Under the pieces are notes generated by a model. It was not told where the DNA came from and did not search any database. It worked only from the letters and a program-made list of their open reading frames with translations. DNA of 64,000 nucleotides. Origin: Fuscibacter oryzae (lineage in GTDB: Bacteria > Pseudomonadota > Alphaproteobacteria > Rhodobacterales > Rhodobacteraceae). A program made the translations under genes and the position numbers. Location of the stretch: contig NZ_JAESVP010000006.1 in assembly GCF_016765795.1 (NCBI RefSeq), forward strand, positions 1 to 64,000, in the 5' to 3' direction. This document shows, in pieces, positions 29,681-38,472 of the stretch. Within the stretch, counting starts at the first letter, position 1, and each line of letters begins with the position of its first letter.

Positions 29681-30994
29681 ATGCTGTTCCGGGCCATCCT
29701 TTTCAGCCTTCTTGCCCTGCCTTTGCGGGCCGAGGTCGTTCAGGTGCCGCCCGGTGCGGATGCCTTGCGCGTTGCCATTGCGGCGGCGCGTCCTGGCGAT
29801 GTGCTGATGCTGACGGCGGGGTCTTATGGCCCCGCCGTCATCGACAAACCGCTGACCATCGACGGGCAGGGCAAGGCGGTGGTGGACGGTGGCCATAAGG
29901 GCACCGTTCTGCTGGTCACTGCAGATGACGTGACGCTGCGGCGCCTGACCGTTAAGGGGTCTGGCGCGCGGGATGAAGACATTGATTCCGGCATCAAGGT
30001 GATCAAGGGCGTGGCCCGCACCGTGGTGGAAGACAACATCCTGACTGACAACATGCACGGCGTGGATTTCCATGGTGCCGTGGATGCGATTGCGCGGCGC
30101 AATGTGATCACCGGGCGGCAAGACCATCATATGGTGGCGCGCGGCAATGGCTTTTACGTCTGGAACGCGCCCGGCGTGGTGATCGAGGATAACTCGGTGC
30201 GCTATGGCCGCGACGGCATCTTTTCGAACGCGTCAAGGAAGGACACCTTCCGCCGCAATACCTTTCGCGACCTGCGTTTTGCCATCCACTACATGTATAC
30301 GAATGACAGTTCGGTTATCGACAACATATCGGTCGGCAATCACCTTGGATTTGCGATGATGTATTCGCGGCGGGTCGAGGTGCGGGGCAATATCTCGCTT
30401 TCGGACCGCGACCATGGGGTGATGCTGAATTCAACCAACGAATCTGACGTGACCGGCAATCTGGTGGTGGGGGCGGCGAAATGCACCTTCCTTTACGACG
30501 CCAACAAGAACCTGATCGCGGGCAACCGCTTTGAGGGCTGCGACATCGGCATTCATTACACTGCGGGTTCGGCGCGCAATGCGGTGACGGGAAATGCCTT
30601 CATCGCCAACCGCAATCAGGTGAAATACGTCGGCACCCGTGATCTGGAATGGAGCCTTGAGGGGCGGGGCAACCATTGGTCCGACCTTGCCGCCTTTGAC
30701 CTAAACGGCGACGGGTTTGCCGATCAGGCCTTTCGCCCCAATGACATGATGGACCACATCCTGTGGTCGCAACCCGCAGCCGGGCTGCTGATCGGCTCTC
30801 CTGCGGTGCAACTGATCCGGTGGAGCCAGCAAAGTTTTCCTGCGACGCTGCCCGGCGGGATCATTGACAGCCATCCGCTGATGGCCCCGATCCAGATCGA
30901 CATTCCCGCCGAATGGCTGGCCGCGCAAGCCGAGGTCGGCGACCGCTGGCAGAAAGAGACTGAACGTGACGCTGAAGCTGACCTCTCTGACTAA
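29681..30994 (+). CDS. nosD: NosD, periplasmic copper-site maturation protein
   Basis: The 437-residue protein has a signal peptide (LFSLLALPLRAE) and many right-handed beta-helix repeats of the pectate-lyase/CASH type, such as VEDNILTDNMHGVDFHGA and NASRKDTFRRNTFRD. It works with NosF and NosY to build the CuZ centre of NosZ. It starts 3 bases after the nosZ stop. Its 3' end overlaps nosF by 29 bases, which supports the GTG start of nosF. Confidence 0.93.
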   Translation: MLFRAILFSLLALPLRAEVVQVPPGADALRVAIAAARPGDVLMLTAGSYGPAVIDKPLTIDGQGKAVVDGGHKGTVLLVTADDVTLRRLTVKGSGARDEDIDSGIKVIKGVARTVVEDNILTDNMHGVDFHGAVDAIARRNVITGRQDHHMVARGNGFYVWNAPGVVIEDNSVRYGRDGIFSNASRKDTFRRNTFRDLRFAIHYMYTNDSSVIDNISVGNHLGFAMMYSRRVEVRGNISLSDRDHGVMLNSTNESDVTGNLVVGAAKCTFLYDANKNLIAGNRFEGCDIGIHYTAGSARNAVTGNAFIANRNQVKYVGTRDLEWSLEGRGNHWSDLAAFDLNGDGFADQAFRPNDMMDHILWSQPAAGLLIGSPAVQLIRWSQQSFPATLPGGIIDSHPLMAPIQIDIPAEWLAAQAEVGDRWQKETERDAEADLSD

Positions 30995-31856
30995 GCGCTA
31001 TGGCGCGGCCACGGCGCTGAGCGGCGTGTCGTTCTCGGTTTCTGCCGGGGAACGGGTAGCGCTGCTTGGCCATAATGGCGCGGGCAAATCGACGCTTATG
31101 AAGATCGTGCTGGGCCTGATCCCGTTCGACGGGGGCGAGGTGTCAGTTCTGGGGGTGACCCCCGGCTCAGCGGTGGCGCGGACGGGCGTGGCCTATCTGC
31201 CCGAGAACGTGGCCTTTCACCCCGCTCTGACGGGCGAGGAACAGATCCGCCTGTTCCTGTCCTTGCGCGGGGAAAACCCCGGTCAGGCCCGCGCCCTGCT
31301 GGAGCGGGTTGGCCTGCACGAAGCCGCAGGTCGGCGGATCGGCAGCTATTCCAAGGGGATGCGGCAGCGCGTCGGGCTGGCGCAGGCCCTGATCGGCCAT
31401 CCGCGCCTGCTGGTGCTGGACGAACCGACCTCTGGCCTTGATCCCGTATCGCGGCGCGATTTCTATGCTTTGCTGGATGGGCTTGCGGCGGAAGGCGCGG
31501 CGATCCTGCTATCGTCGCACGCGCTGACCGAGGTCGAGGCGCGGACCGACCGCATCGTGATCCTGTCGGGCGGGCATCTGGTGGCCACCGGCGCGCTGGA
31601 GACGCTGCGGCGGCAGGCCGGGCTACCGGTCGTGCTGCTGGTCACTCCGGTTTCGGGGCAAGCTATGGCCGTGGCGGCGGGCCTGCCGGGCAGTCGCATT
31701 GCGGGGGACAAAGTGGTGCTGACTGTGCCGCCCGATGACAAGCTGTCCGAGCTTGCCCGCATCACCGCCCTTGGCACAATCATCGCCGATGTCGATCTGG
31801 TCCCGCCGTCGCTGGAAGACATCTATAGCCACTTCAGCCGGAGGGACGGACAATGA
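30966..31856 (+). CDS. nosF: NosF, ABC ATPase for NosZ maturation
   Basis: The 296-residue protein has Walker A GHNGAGKST, signature SYSKGMRQRVGLAQAL and Walker B LLVLDEPTSGLDP. It energises NosY in copper or sulfur delivery to NosZ. The start is GTG 30966 (TLKLTSLTKRYG), inside the end of nosD; no ATG lies near the first conserved strand. Its TGA overlaps the nosY ATG. Confidence 0.93.
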   Translation: MTLKLTSLTKRYGAATALSGVSFSVSAGERVALLGHNGAGKSTLMKIVLGLIPFDGGEVSVLGVTPGSAVARTGVAYLPENVAFHPALTGEEQIRLFLSLRGENPGQARALLERVGLHEAAGRRIGSYSKGMRQRVGLAQALIGHPRLLVLDEPTSGLDPVSRRDFYALLDGLAAEGAAILLSSHALTEVEARTDRIVILSGGHLVATGALETLRRQAGLPVVLLVTPVSGQAMAVAAGLPGSRIAGDKVVLTVPPDDKLSELARITALGTIIADVDLVPPSLEDIYSHFSRRDGQ

Positions 31857-32674
31857 CCCGCATCCTTGCCCTGTCTCTTGCCGAATTCCGCATTGGCCTG
31901 CGCAACCGCTGGCTGGCCATCGCCGTGGGGCTGATGGTGTTGTTCTCGCTGGTCTTGTCCGCCGCTGGGTCCGGCGCAACCGGCACCTTGGGCGCCGACC
32001 GACTGTCGGTCACCGTGGCCAGCCTGACCAGCCTGTCGGTTTACCTTGTGCCGCTGATGGCGCTGCTGATGTCCTTTGATGCCATTGCGGGTGAGGTTGA
32101 ACGCGGTACCCTGCCCCTGATCTTGACCTATCCAGTGGCGCGGGCGCAGATTCTGGCAGGCAAGGCGCTGGCCCATCTGGTCATTCTGACGCTGGCCCTG
32201 ACGGCGGGCTATGGCGCGGCGGGACTGGTGGCGATCTTGGTCGATCCGCAGGCGGCGCAGGGCCTGCCCGCGCTGGTGCGGCTGATCTTGTCCTCGGTCG
32301 CGCTGGGGGCGACATTCCTTGGCCTTGGTTATGCCCTGTCGGCCCTGTCACGCAGGCCGTCGGGGGCGGCGGGGCTGGCGGTCGGCCTGTGGCTGGTGGC
32401 GGTGGTGCTGTATGATCTGGCGTTGCTGGCGGTGGTGGTGGCCGACAATGGCGGCACCTTTACCACGCAGGTCTTTCCGCTGACGCTGCTAGGTAACCCG
32501 GCCGATGCCTTTCGCCTATATAACCTTGCCGCCTCGCAAGCCACGGCGGCGGCGGCGGGCGTTGCCGCAGCGGCGCAGTCGGTGCCGGTCTGGCAATCGC
32601 TGACCTCCATCCTGATCTGGCCCGCGCTGGCCTTTGGTGCGGCTCTTCTGACCTTCCGCAAGGTGGTGCCATGA
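31853..32674 (+). CDS. nosY: NosY, membrane permease for NosZ maturation
   Basis: The 273-residue protein has about six hydrophobic helices and the ABC-2-type motif FDAIAGEVERGTLPLILTYP. It forms the membrane part of the NosDFY complex. ATG 31853 overlaps the nosF stop (ATGA), and its end overlaps the nosL start. Confidence 0.93.
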   Translation: MTRILALSLAEFRIGLRNRWLAIAVGLMVLFSLVLSAAGSGATGTLGADRLSVTVASLTSLSVYLVPLMALLMSFDAIAGEVERGTLPLILTYPVARAQILAGKALAHLVILTLALTAGYGAAGLVAILVDPQAAQGLPALVRLILSSVALGATFLGLGYALSALSRRPSGAAGLAVGLWLVAVVLYDLALLAVVVADNGGTFTTQVFPLTLLGNPADAFRLYNLAASQATAAAAGVAAAAQSVPVWQSLTSILIWPALAFGAALLTFRKVVP

Positions 32675-33216
32675 AACGGCTTTTCCTCGCCCTTCTGCTG
32701 CTGGCCGCCTGTCGGCAAGAGGCGGCCATCCCCGACCCCGTTGCGCTGACGCCAGAGTCGGTAGGCTATTTCTGCCAAATGAACATCCTTGATCACGGCG
32801 GCCCCAAGGCGCAGGTGCATCTGGATACCTTCCCCGGTCGTCCGTTGTTCTTCAGCCAGATCAGCGATGCGGCGGCCTATCTGCGGATGCCCGAACGCGA
32901 TGGGCAGATTGTGGCGACCTATGTCACCGACATGGGCGCGGCGGACTGGAACGCACCGGACCGCGCGCCTTGGGTCGAGGCGTCGAAGGCCACCTATGTC
33001 GTCGGTTCCGACCGTCTTGGCGGTATGGACCAGCCCGAACTCATCCCCTTTGCCGACCCTGCCAAGGCCAGCACCTTTGCTGCGCAGCATGGCGGCATGG
33101 TGCAGACGCTGGATCAGATCCTCGCCACCGCCCCCACCAAAACCCAAGACGCCGCCGCGCCGGATGACGACGCCGATTTCGCCGCACGCTTGTCGCGCGC
33201 CAAGGAAAGCAACTGA
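32671..33216 (+). CDS. nosL: NosL, copper-binding lipoprotein
   Basis: The 181-residue protein has a lipoprotein signal with lipobox LAAC at residues 12-15 and the NosL copper motif YFCQMNILDH. NosL delivers Cu(I) for assembly of NosZ. The C-terminal tail is acidic (DDDADFAARL). It overlaps the nosY stop by 4 bases. Confidence 0.93.
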   Translation: MKRLFLALLLLAACRQEAAIPDPVALTPESVGYFCQMNILDHGGPKAQVHLDTFPGRPLFFSQISDAAAYLRMPERDGQIVATYVTDMGAADWNAPDRAPWVEASKATYVVGSDRLGGMDQPELIPFADPAKASTFAAQHGGMVQTLDQILATAPTKTQDAAAPDDDADFAARLSRAKESN

Positions 33217-33217
33217 C

Positions 33218-34111
33218 ATGACCCTGACCAGACGCCGCTTTCTGACCATCGCCGCCGCCCTTGCCGCCACGCCGGTACACGCCCTGACCGAATGGCGCGG
33301 CATGGCCCTTGGGGCCCGTGCCCGCATTCTGATCGACCATCCGCAGGCCGCCCGGATCACCGCAGAGGCCGCGGCAGAGATCGACCGGCTGGAAGGTATC
33401 TTTTCGCTTTACCGCGCCGACAGCGCGCTGTCCCGCCTGAACGCCACGGGCACATTGGACGCCCCGCCGTTCGAACTGCTGGAATGCCTTGCCCTGTGCG
33501 ATGCCGTCCACGGCGCGACCGGGGGTCTCTTCGACCCCACGGTTCAACCGCTCTGGGCGCTTTACGCCGAAAGCTATAGCGCCGGACGCGCGCCCGTGGC
33601 AGCGCAGATCACGGCGGCGCTGTCGCGCACCGGCTGGTCCGATGTCAGGTTTGATGCCGATGCCGTGCGGCTGCGCCCCGGTATGGCGCTGACCTTGAAT
33701 GGCGTGGCGCAGGGCTTCATCGCCGACAAGATCGCGGCCCTGCTGCGCGCGCAGGGCCTGAGCCATGTGATGATCGACACCGGAGAGTTGCAGGCCTTGG
33801 GCCCGATGCCCGATGGGGCCGGTTGGCCGGTGCATCTGACCAGCGGCGGCACGCTTGCCCTGCGCGAGGGAGGTCTGGCCAGTTCGTCTGCCCTTGGCAC
33901 CACATTCGATACGGCGGGCAAGGTGGGCCACATCCTGCATCCGCAAACCGGCCTGCCCGCAACCGCGCATTGGCGGCTGGTGACGATGACGGCACCAAGC
34001 GCAGGCCTTGCTGACGCCCTTTCCACATCGGCCTGCCTGATGACCACCGAAGACGCCATCCGCAAGGCGGTGGCCCGGCTGGAAGGGGCCAACCTTGCCC
34101 ATCTGGCCTGA
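33218..34111 (+). CDS. nosX: NosX, FAD:protein FMN transferase (ApbE family)
   Basis: The 297-residue protein has a Tat signal (TRRRFLTIAAALAATP). The ApbE domain shows EIDRLEGIFSLYRADSALSRL, the NGVAQGFIADKIAALL motif and a C-terminal DALSTSACLM. It covalently attaches FMN to the Thr of the SGAT motif of NosR. It ends the nos operon. ATG 33218 is one base after the nosL stop. Confidence 0.9.
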   Translation: MTLTRRRFLTIAAALAATPVHALTEWRGMALGARARILIDHPQAARITAEAAAEIDRLEGIFSLYRADSALSRLNATGTLDAPPFELLECLALCDAVHGATGGLFDPTVQPLWALYAESYSAGRAPVAAQITAALSRTGWSDVRFDADAVRLRPGMALTLNGVAQGFIADKIAALLRAQGLSHVMIDTGELQALGPMPDGAGWPVHLTSGGTLALREGGLASSSALGTTFDTAGKVGHILHPQTGLPATAHWRLVTMTAPSAGLADALSTSACLMTTEDAIRKAVARLEGANLAHLA

Positions 34112-34129
34112 TGCTGCGGGCCGGGCGTG

Positions 34130-34831
34130 TCAGATCACCCGGTCATTGCCGCCATCTACCGGAATCTGCGCCCCCGTGGTGCGCGCGAATGTGCCGTCGC
34201 ACAGGGCAACGACAGCCCGCGCCACATCGACCGACCGCACTTCGGCCCGCATCAGGTTGCGGGTCTTGTATTCCGCCACCGTCAACCCATACCGCATGGC
34301 CGAGGTGTTCAGCGCCTCTTCCGTCCAAAGCCGGGTGTCAAAAACTGCATCCGGATGCACCGCATTGACGGGGATGCCCATCGGCGCCAGTTCCAGCGCC
34401 GCAACGCGCATCAATTGCGTCAGCCCCGCCTTTGATACCGAATAGGCCCCCGCCCCCGGTGCGGCCACATTGCGCGACCCGATAAAGACAACCGCCGGGT
34501 CGACGCCATGGCGCAGGAACGGAACCGCCTGCTTCAACAGCTTGCGATGAGAGGTCAGGCTGACGGCCAGTGTGGCATCCCAGACGTCATCCATCAGATG
34601 CTCGATCGCGGCCCCGGTGCGAAAGATACCGACGTTCGAGACCAGAATATCCAGCCCACCATAGCCGCCAACCACCCGCGCCAGCGCCGCAGCAACAGCG
34701 GCCTCGTCGGTCATGTCAACGGCAATCTTGCCCGCAAGCGGCGGCAGGGGGGGCCTTGCGCCTTCGGCTTGGCTTGCTCCAGATCCCAATATTCCAGCGC
34801 GCAGATCTGGTTCGGTCAGATTCGCAAAGTG
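34130..34831 (-). pseudogene. Remnant of a class II aldolase-SDR fusion gene
   Basis: The longest frame, ending at 34130, is an SDR C-terminal part. It has LDILVSNVGIF, active-site YSVSKAG, HPDAVFDTRLWTEEAL and a final GAQIPVDGGND, but no N-terminal GxxxGxG nucleotide loop. In another frame just upstream (about 34760-34831) the DNA encodes LTEPDLRALEYWDLEQAKPK, which matches the aldolase-to-SDR linker seen in RhaD (EYWLLEEAK). So the aldolase half and about 60 residues of the Rossmann region are lost, with a frameshift near 34750. The gene is convergent to nosX. It is a paralogue of the RhaD type rather than a copy of it. Confidence 0.7.
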
Positions 34832-34911
34832 AATCCTTCAAAGCATTTGCGCAAAAGCGCCGCATGGACATATGGGGACACCTGTCCCAACCGATTTATG
34901 ACTCCCCGTTT

Positions 34912-35523
34912 CTAGAACAGTTTGTAGTCTTTAGCGCGCCGCAGCGCCTCATCAGGGCTCTTTGCGAGAAGTATTTCATAAATCTCGTCAAATCGACCGC
35001 GAGTCACGTCTCGGGACACTCCCAACCTTGCTGCCAGCGCGTCGGCTGTGAGTCCCTGCGACATCGCGGACAGAACTTCTTTTTGATTTTCGTCGAGGCT
35101 CTTTGGCAATGCGGTCCTCTCGTGCAAATTGACCACGATCCGCCGAACCTGTGCGATCTCTGCGTTCGTCAATTCCCTATCAGACCGTCCGAATGAGCAG
35201 ATCGACAATGCGTTGATTGGGCCATGCGCGACTGAGGCACCATAGGTCAGGCCAAATTCAGCCGCCTGGCGAAGCACTCTGAAAGGATCAATCAACAAGG
35301 GTGAGCTCCACCTGATGGCGCCACCGATCGTCATTGCCCAGGTCGTGATCGGATCGCGGAGCAGATAGCCGTTTTCCATATAACGATCGAGCCAAGCCTG
35401 CGGATAGGTCTTGAGCGCGAGGAGCGGTGACGTTCCGCGTATCCTCAGCGCAAGAAAGTAGCCGGAAGGGGCGATCTCGCCTATTTTGGCAGCCTCTGCC
35501 TCAATAGCGCCGAAAATATCCAT
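34912..35523 (-). CDS. Solo LuxR-type autoinducer-binding regulator
   Basis: The 203-residue protein has an autoinducer-binding-like domain with the spaced residues W and Y in YPQAWLDRYMENG, D in LRDPITTW and W in AIRWSS, as in TraR/LuxR. The C-terminal helix-turn-helix (KEVLSAMSQGLTADALAARL, then GVS) is recognisable, but its end diverges from the usual TVxxHxxNI pattern. No luxI-type synthase lies in the window, so it is an orphan. Base composition appears less GC-rich than in the neighbours, and it lies beside a broken gene, both suggestive of transfer. Confidence 0.72.
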   Translation of the reverse strand: MDIFGAIEAEAAKIGEIAPSGYFLALRIRGTSPLLALKTYPQAWLDRYMENGYLLRDPITTWAMTIGGAIRWSSPLLIDPFRVLRQAAEFGLTYGASVAHGPINALSICSFGRSDRELTNAEIAQVRRIVVNLHERTALPKSLDENQKEVLSAMSQGLTADALAARLGVSRDVTRGRFDEIYEILLAKSPDEALRRAKDYKLF

Positions 35524-36062
35524 GCGTGCCGCTCCGCCGCCAACTATTGTTTTATGAAGGCCACCATAGACTCGATTTGGGTTAGGTTTCCACCCATTGC
35601 CGTGTCGGCCCGCCGCCGCAGCGGGTGTTGGAGCAGATCGGGGCGGCGAAGCTCGGATCGTCCGGCTTCAGACCTAGGCAGCCTGTCGATGCTACTGCGC
35701 AGCCACATGCCAGCGCATCTGCACCGGTCCCCCTACCCTCCCCGCTCGCTCAGCCTTTCACCTGCCACCAGTTCGGCCATTTGGCCTTGTTCAGCGTCTG
35801 AGAACTGGCCTCGCTCTGATCAGCGAAACTGCATCGCCGGACACATTAAAGATGTGCCCGGGAGAGAGGGTCCCGGACACCAGTCGCCGCGCGGACACAG
35901 GGAGTGTATGAGGCGCGGAGTTCAGGTTTTGTTTGCCCTACATGACGCGGGCGTAGCGATGGCCGAACCAAACCTGAGACACAGGCTTCTAGCGCCTCGC
36001 GCAGTGAGCCGTTTGCTTACCCAGCCGTGCGAGTTGCACCAAAGTGTTCGTGCCTCATCGGG
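35524..36062. other. 539-bp gene-free stretch with short repeated CCGGACAC motifs
   Basis: No convincing protein is encoded on either strand. Open frames here are rich in Arg, Pro and Ser and resemble no family I recognise. CCGGACAC occurs at 35837-35844 and 35873-35880, and a GCGGACAC variant at 35891-35898. Clustered short repeats like these are found near the ends of some insertion sequences such as the IS21 family. Only the repeats are visible; no transposase remains. Confidence 0.35.
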
Positions 36063-36479
36063 TCAAACCAGTGGCTGAGTCATGTACGCTTCCAACCTAT
36101 TGCGCAGGGCATCAGGGATCGCGCAGCTTTGCCGGCTTGTCGCATCCATGAAAACCTCGATCACATCACAGCTTGCCAAAAGCGTACCTTCGGCATCGTG
36201 CATGTCGAACCGCAAGCCGACAGATTTCTGGCCAACCTTTGTCACCACGGCCGTGATCCGCCCGACTGTTCCTGCCAACGCCTCGTGCTTGAAGGCCGTT
36301 TTCACCTCCAGCGTGACGGGCATGGGCCTGCCATCGCCGGGGCGAAACCCGATGCCGTCCCAGAAGATAAAGGTCGCGTCGTCAAAGGCCCCGGCGTAGT
36401 GGCGGACGTTCAGATGGCCGAAATGATCGCAAAGCCAGGTATGGGCGACGAAGGAACTGACGACGCGCGTTTCCGTCAT
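36063..36479 (-). CDS. Hotdog-fold acyl-CoA thioesterase, betainyl-CoA type
   Basis: The 138-residue protein is a single 4HBT domain with the catalytic pattern CDHFGHLNVRHYAGAFDDAT. In carnitine degradation such enzymes hydrolyse betainyl-CoA to glycine betaine. The ATG overlaps the BKACE stop (ATGA), so the two are translationally coupled. The specific substrate is inferred from the adjacent dehydrogenase and cleavage enzyme. Confidence 0.75.
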   Translation of the reverse strand: MTETRVVSSFVAHTWLCDHFGHLNVRHYAGAFDDATFIFWDGIGFRPGDGRPMPVTLEVKTAFKHEALAGTVGRITAVVTKVGQKSVGLRFDMHDAEGTLLASCDVIEVFMDATSRQSCAIPDALRNRLEAYMTQPLV

Positions 36480-37378
36480 ACCGCACCACGAAGGCCAAGG
36501 ATCTGGCGCGCCTCATCGGGTGTTGCCACGTCGCATCCAAGATCGCGGATGATCCGTGCGGCCCGTTCGACCAGCTGGGCATTGGTGGCGAAGACGCCGC
36601 GTTCCAGATAGATGTTGTCCTCCAACCCGACGCGGCAATGCCCGCCAAGAATGGTCGAGAGTGCCACAATTTCCATCTGCCAGCGCGAGATGCCAAAGGC
36701 ACTCCAGATCGCGCCCTCTGGCAGCAGGCTTTTCATGTAAAGCAGGCTTTGCGCATCGGCAGGGGCTGACCATTTCACGCCAAGGCAGATCTGGAACAGC
36801 GGCGGTGCATCAATGTGGCCGTTTTCCATCAGGCGACGGGCCAGCAGGATGTCACCGGGGTTGAACGCCTCGATCTCGGGCTTGGTGCCAGCCTTGCGGA
36901 TCAACTCTGCCATGTCGCGCAGCTTGCCGGGTGTGTTCATGAAAATGCAGTCCGGGGCACCGGCGATGCCGCCCTCCAGGTTCATCGTTGTTGTGTCCAG
37001 CGTGCAGATTTCGGGCCGCATCTGGGCCACATGGCGCACCCGGTCCTCGGCGCTGGCAACGTCGGTGGTTGGATGGGCCACCGCTTCGTCTGCCGGATCG
37101 GGAACAAAGGTGGCCCCCATGCCGGTGGTCAGGTTGATGACGACATTCGTGTTCTCGGCACGGATACGCTCAACAATCTCGCGAAAGACGGCGGGCGAGC
37201 GGTCGCTCTCGCCCGTGGCGGGGTTGCGCCCGTGGATATGAACAACCGAGGCGCCCGCCGCAGCGGCCTCAAGGCTCGACTTCGCGATCTGCTCGGGCGT
37301 CACGGGATAGTCGGGATAGCGCGGGTGGATTGGCCCGTCGCCAGTTACGGCGCATGTCAGAACGACCTTGCGTTTCAT
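36476..37378 (-). CDS. Beta-keto acid cleavage enzyme (BKACE), dehydrocarnitine type
   Basis: The 300-residue protein matches the BKACE (DUF849) family: VVLTCAVTGDGPI, zinc ligands in SVVHIHGRNP, and VGLEDNIYLERG near the C-terminus. Family members condense a beta-keto acid with acetyl-CoA to give acetoacetate and a new acyl-CoA. With 3-dehydrocarnitine the products are acetoacetate and betainyl-CoA. ATG 37378 was chosen from the family N-terminus MKRKVVLTCAVTGD. Confidence 0.8.
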   Translation of the reverse strand: MKRKVVLTCAVTGDGPIHPRYPDYPVTPEQIAKSSLEAAAAGASVVHIHGRNPATGESDRSPAVFREIVERIRAENTNVVINLTTGMGATFVPDPADEAVAHPTTDVASAEDRVRHVAQMRPEICTLDTTTMNLEGGIAGAPDCIFMNTPGKLRDMAELIRKAGTKPEIEAFNPGDILLARRLMENGHIDAPPLFQICLGVKWSAPADAQSLLYMKSLLPEGAIWSAFGISRWQMEIVALSTILGGHCRVGLEDNIYLERGVFATNAQLVERAARIIRDLGCDVATPDEARQILGLRGAV

Positions 37379-37406
37379 GGGTAGTCTCCTGTTTTGCAGA
37401 TGATCT

Positions 37407-38402
37407 TCAGGCCAGTTCCGGCACGGTGCCAAAGCTGCGCCGTGTTTCTGACAGGGCCTTCAGCACGGCAATCAACTGGCTGTCGCGCTGTTGGCGCAGG
37501 GTCGCATAGTCTCGGCCGTCGATTTCTTCGGACAGGCCACTGACCAGCCGGTCGATGGTTTCGGGCGTCAACTGCGGCTTGCCCAGATCGTCCCACCATT
37601 CGGTATAGCTTTGGGTAAACTGTTCGCAGTAGGCGCGCAGACCACCCGCACCGCCCCCCAGATGCAACAGCATATGCGGCCCCATGATCGCCCAGCGCAG
37701 GCCCGGCCCGGCCCAGACGGCAGCATTTACATCCTCGACCGAGGCAACGTCGCTTTCGACCAGATGGATCGCCTCGCGCCAGATGGCGGCTTGCAGACGG
37801 TTCGCCACATGGCCCATCACCTCGCGCTTGAGGATGATCACCACCTTGCCGCAGCTTTCATAGAGTCGGCGGGCCGTTGGCAACACATCCGCATCTGTCT
37901 GGTCATTCGCATATAGCTCTACCAACGGCACCAGATGCGGCGGGTTGAACGGATGTCCGATGATCACCCGGCCCGGATTGCTCCAGCCAGCCTGAAGGTC
38001 GGACAGTTTCAGCCCTGACGAGCTTGTCGCCACGATGGCCGTAGGCTTCAGAAGCGGCTCCATCTCTCCGTAAAGGGCTCGCTTCATGTCCAGACGTTCG
38101 GGGATGCATTCAAAGACGAAATCGGCATCCCGCAAAGCGTCGGATAGCGATGTGCAGATGCGATAGTCCGGCTGGCAGTCCGGGTCGGCAAGGCCAAGCT
38201 CGACCAGCGCGGGCTTCACGCTGGTCCAGAAGTCCTGAAACGCTTCGCCGGCTTCCGGGCGAGTATCAAAGATCGCAACCTTGCGTCCGGTTGCGGCCAT
38301 CATGGCGGCCCAGCTGCATCCGATAAGGCCCGTTCCGATGATTGCAATATTGGGGAGTTGGCCCCCGTGTCTGATGTCATCTCGTGCCAATGCAGTCTCC
38401 AT
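37407..38402 (-). CDS. L-carnitine dehydrogenase-like 3-hydroxyacid dehydrogenase
   Basis: The protein (331 residues from ATG 38402) is of the 3-hydroxyacyl-CoA dehydrogenase fold. It has IAIIGTGLIGCSWAAMM for NAD, SSSGLKLSDL, the catalytic-region GHPFNPPHLVPLVELY, and WREAIHLV with GPGLRWAIMGP, as in carnitine dehydrogenases. It oxidises L-carnitine to 3-dehydrocarnitine. An in-frame ATG at 38456 would extend it by 18 residues but would place the palindrome at 38405-38420 inside the gene. Neither start has a clear ribosome site. Other 3-hydroxyacid substrates are possible. Confidence 0.72.
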   Translation of the reverse strand: METALARDDIRHGGQLPNIAIIGTGLIGCSWAAMMAATGRKVAIFDTRPEAGEAFQDFWTSVKPALVELGLADPDCQPDYRICTSLSDALRDADFVFECIPERLDMKRALYGEMEPLLKPTAIVATSSSGLKLSDLQAGWSNPGRVIIGHPFNPPHLVPLVELYANDQTDADVLPTARRLYESCGKVVIILKREVMGHVANRLQAAIWREAIHLVESDVASVEDVNAAVWAGPGLRWAIMGPHMLLHLGGGAGGLRAYCEQFTQSYTEWWDDLGKPQLTPETIDRLVSGLSEEIDGRDYATLRQQRDSQLIAVLKALSETRRSFGTVPELA

Positions 38403-38404
38403 TG

Positions 38405-38420
38405 ATATCTGATCAGATTT
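38405..38420. promoter_or_regulatory. Palindrome ATCTGATCAGAT before the carnitine-type genes
   Basis: ATATCTGATCAGATTT contains the perfect 12-bp palindrome ATCTGATCAGAT. The same 12 bases occur at the start of the operon (47436-47451). It is probably a GntR operator controlling an internal promoter for the catabolic genes. Confidence 0.6.
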
Positions 38421-38472
38421 TGCACTTGGTGCAGTGATCAGGATTGAGGTCTTCATGCGCCATGGGCGCCCG

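Noticed and set aside
35554-36078. 174-codon open frame in the gap after the LuxR-type gene
   Set aside because: Composition is Arg/Pro/Ser-rich with no recognisable motif, it overlaps the end of the thioesterase gene, and no ribosome site is present.
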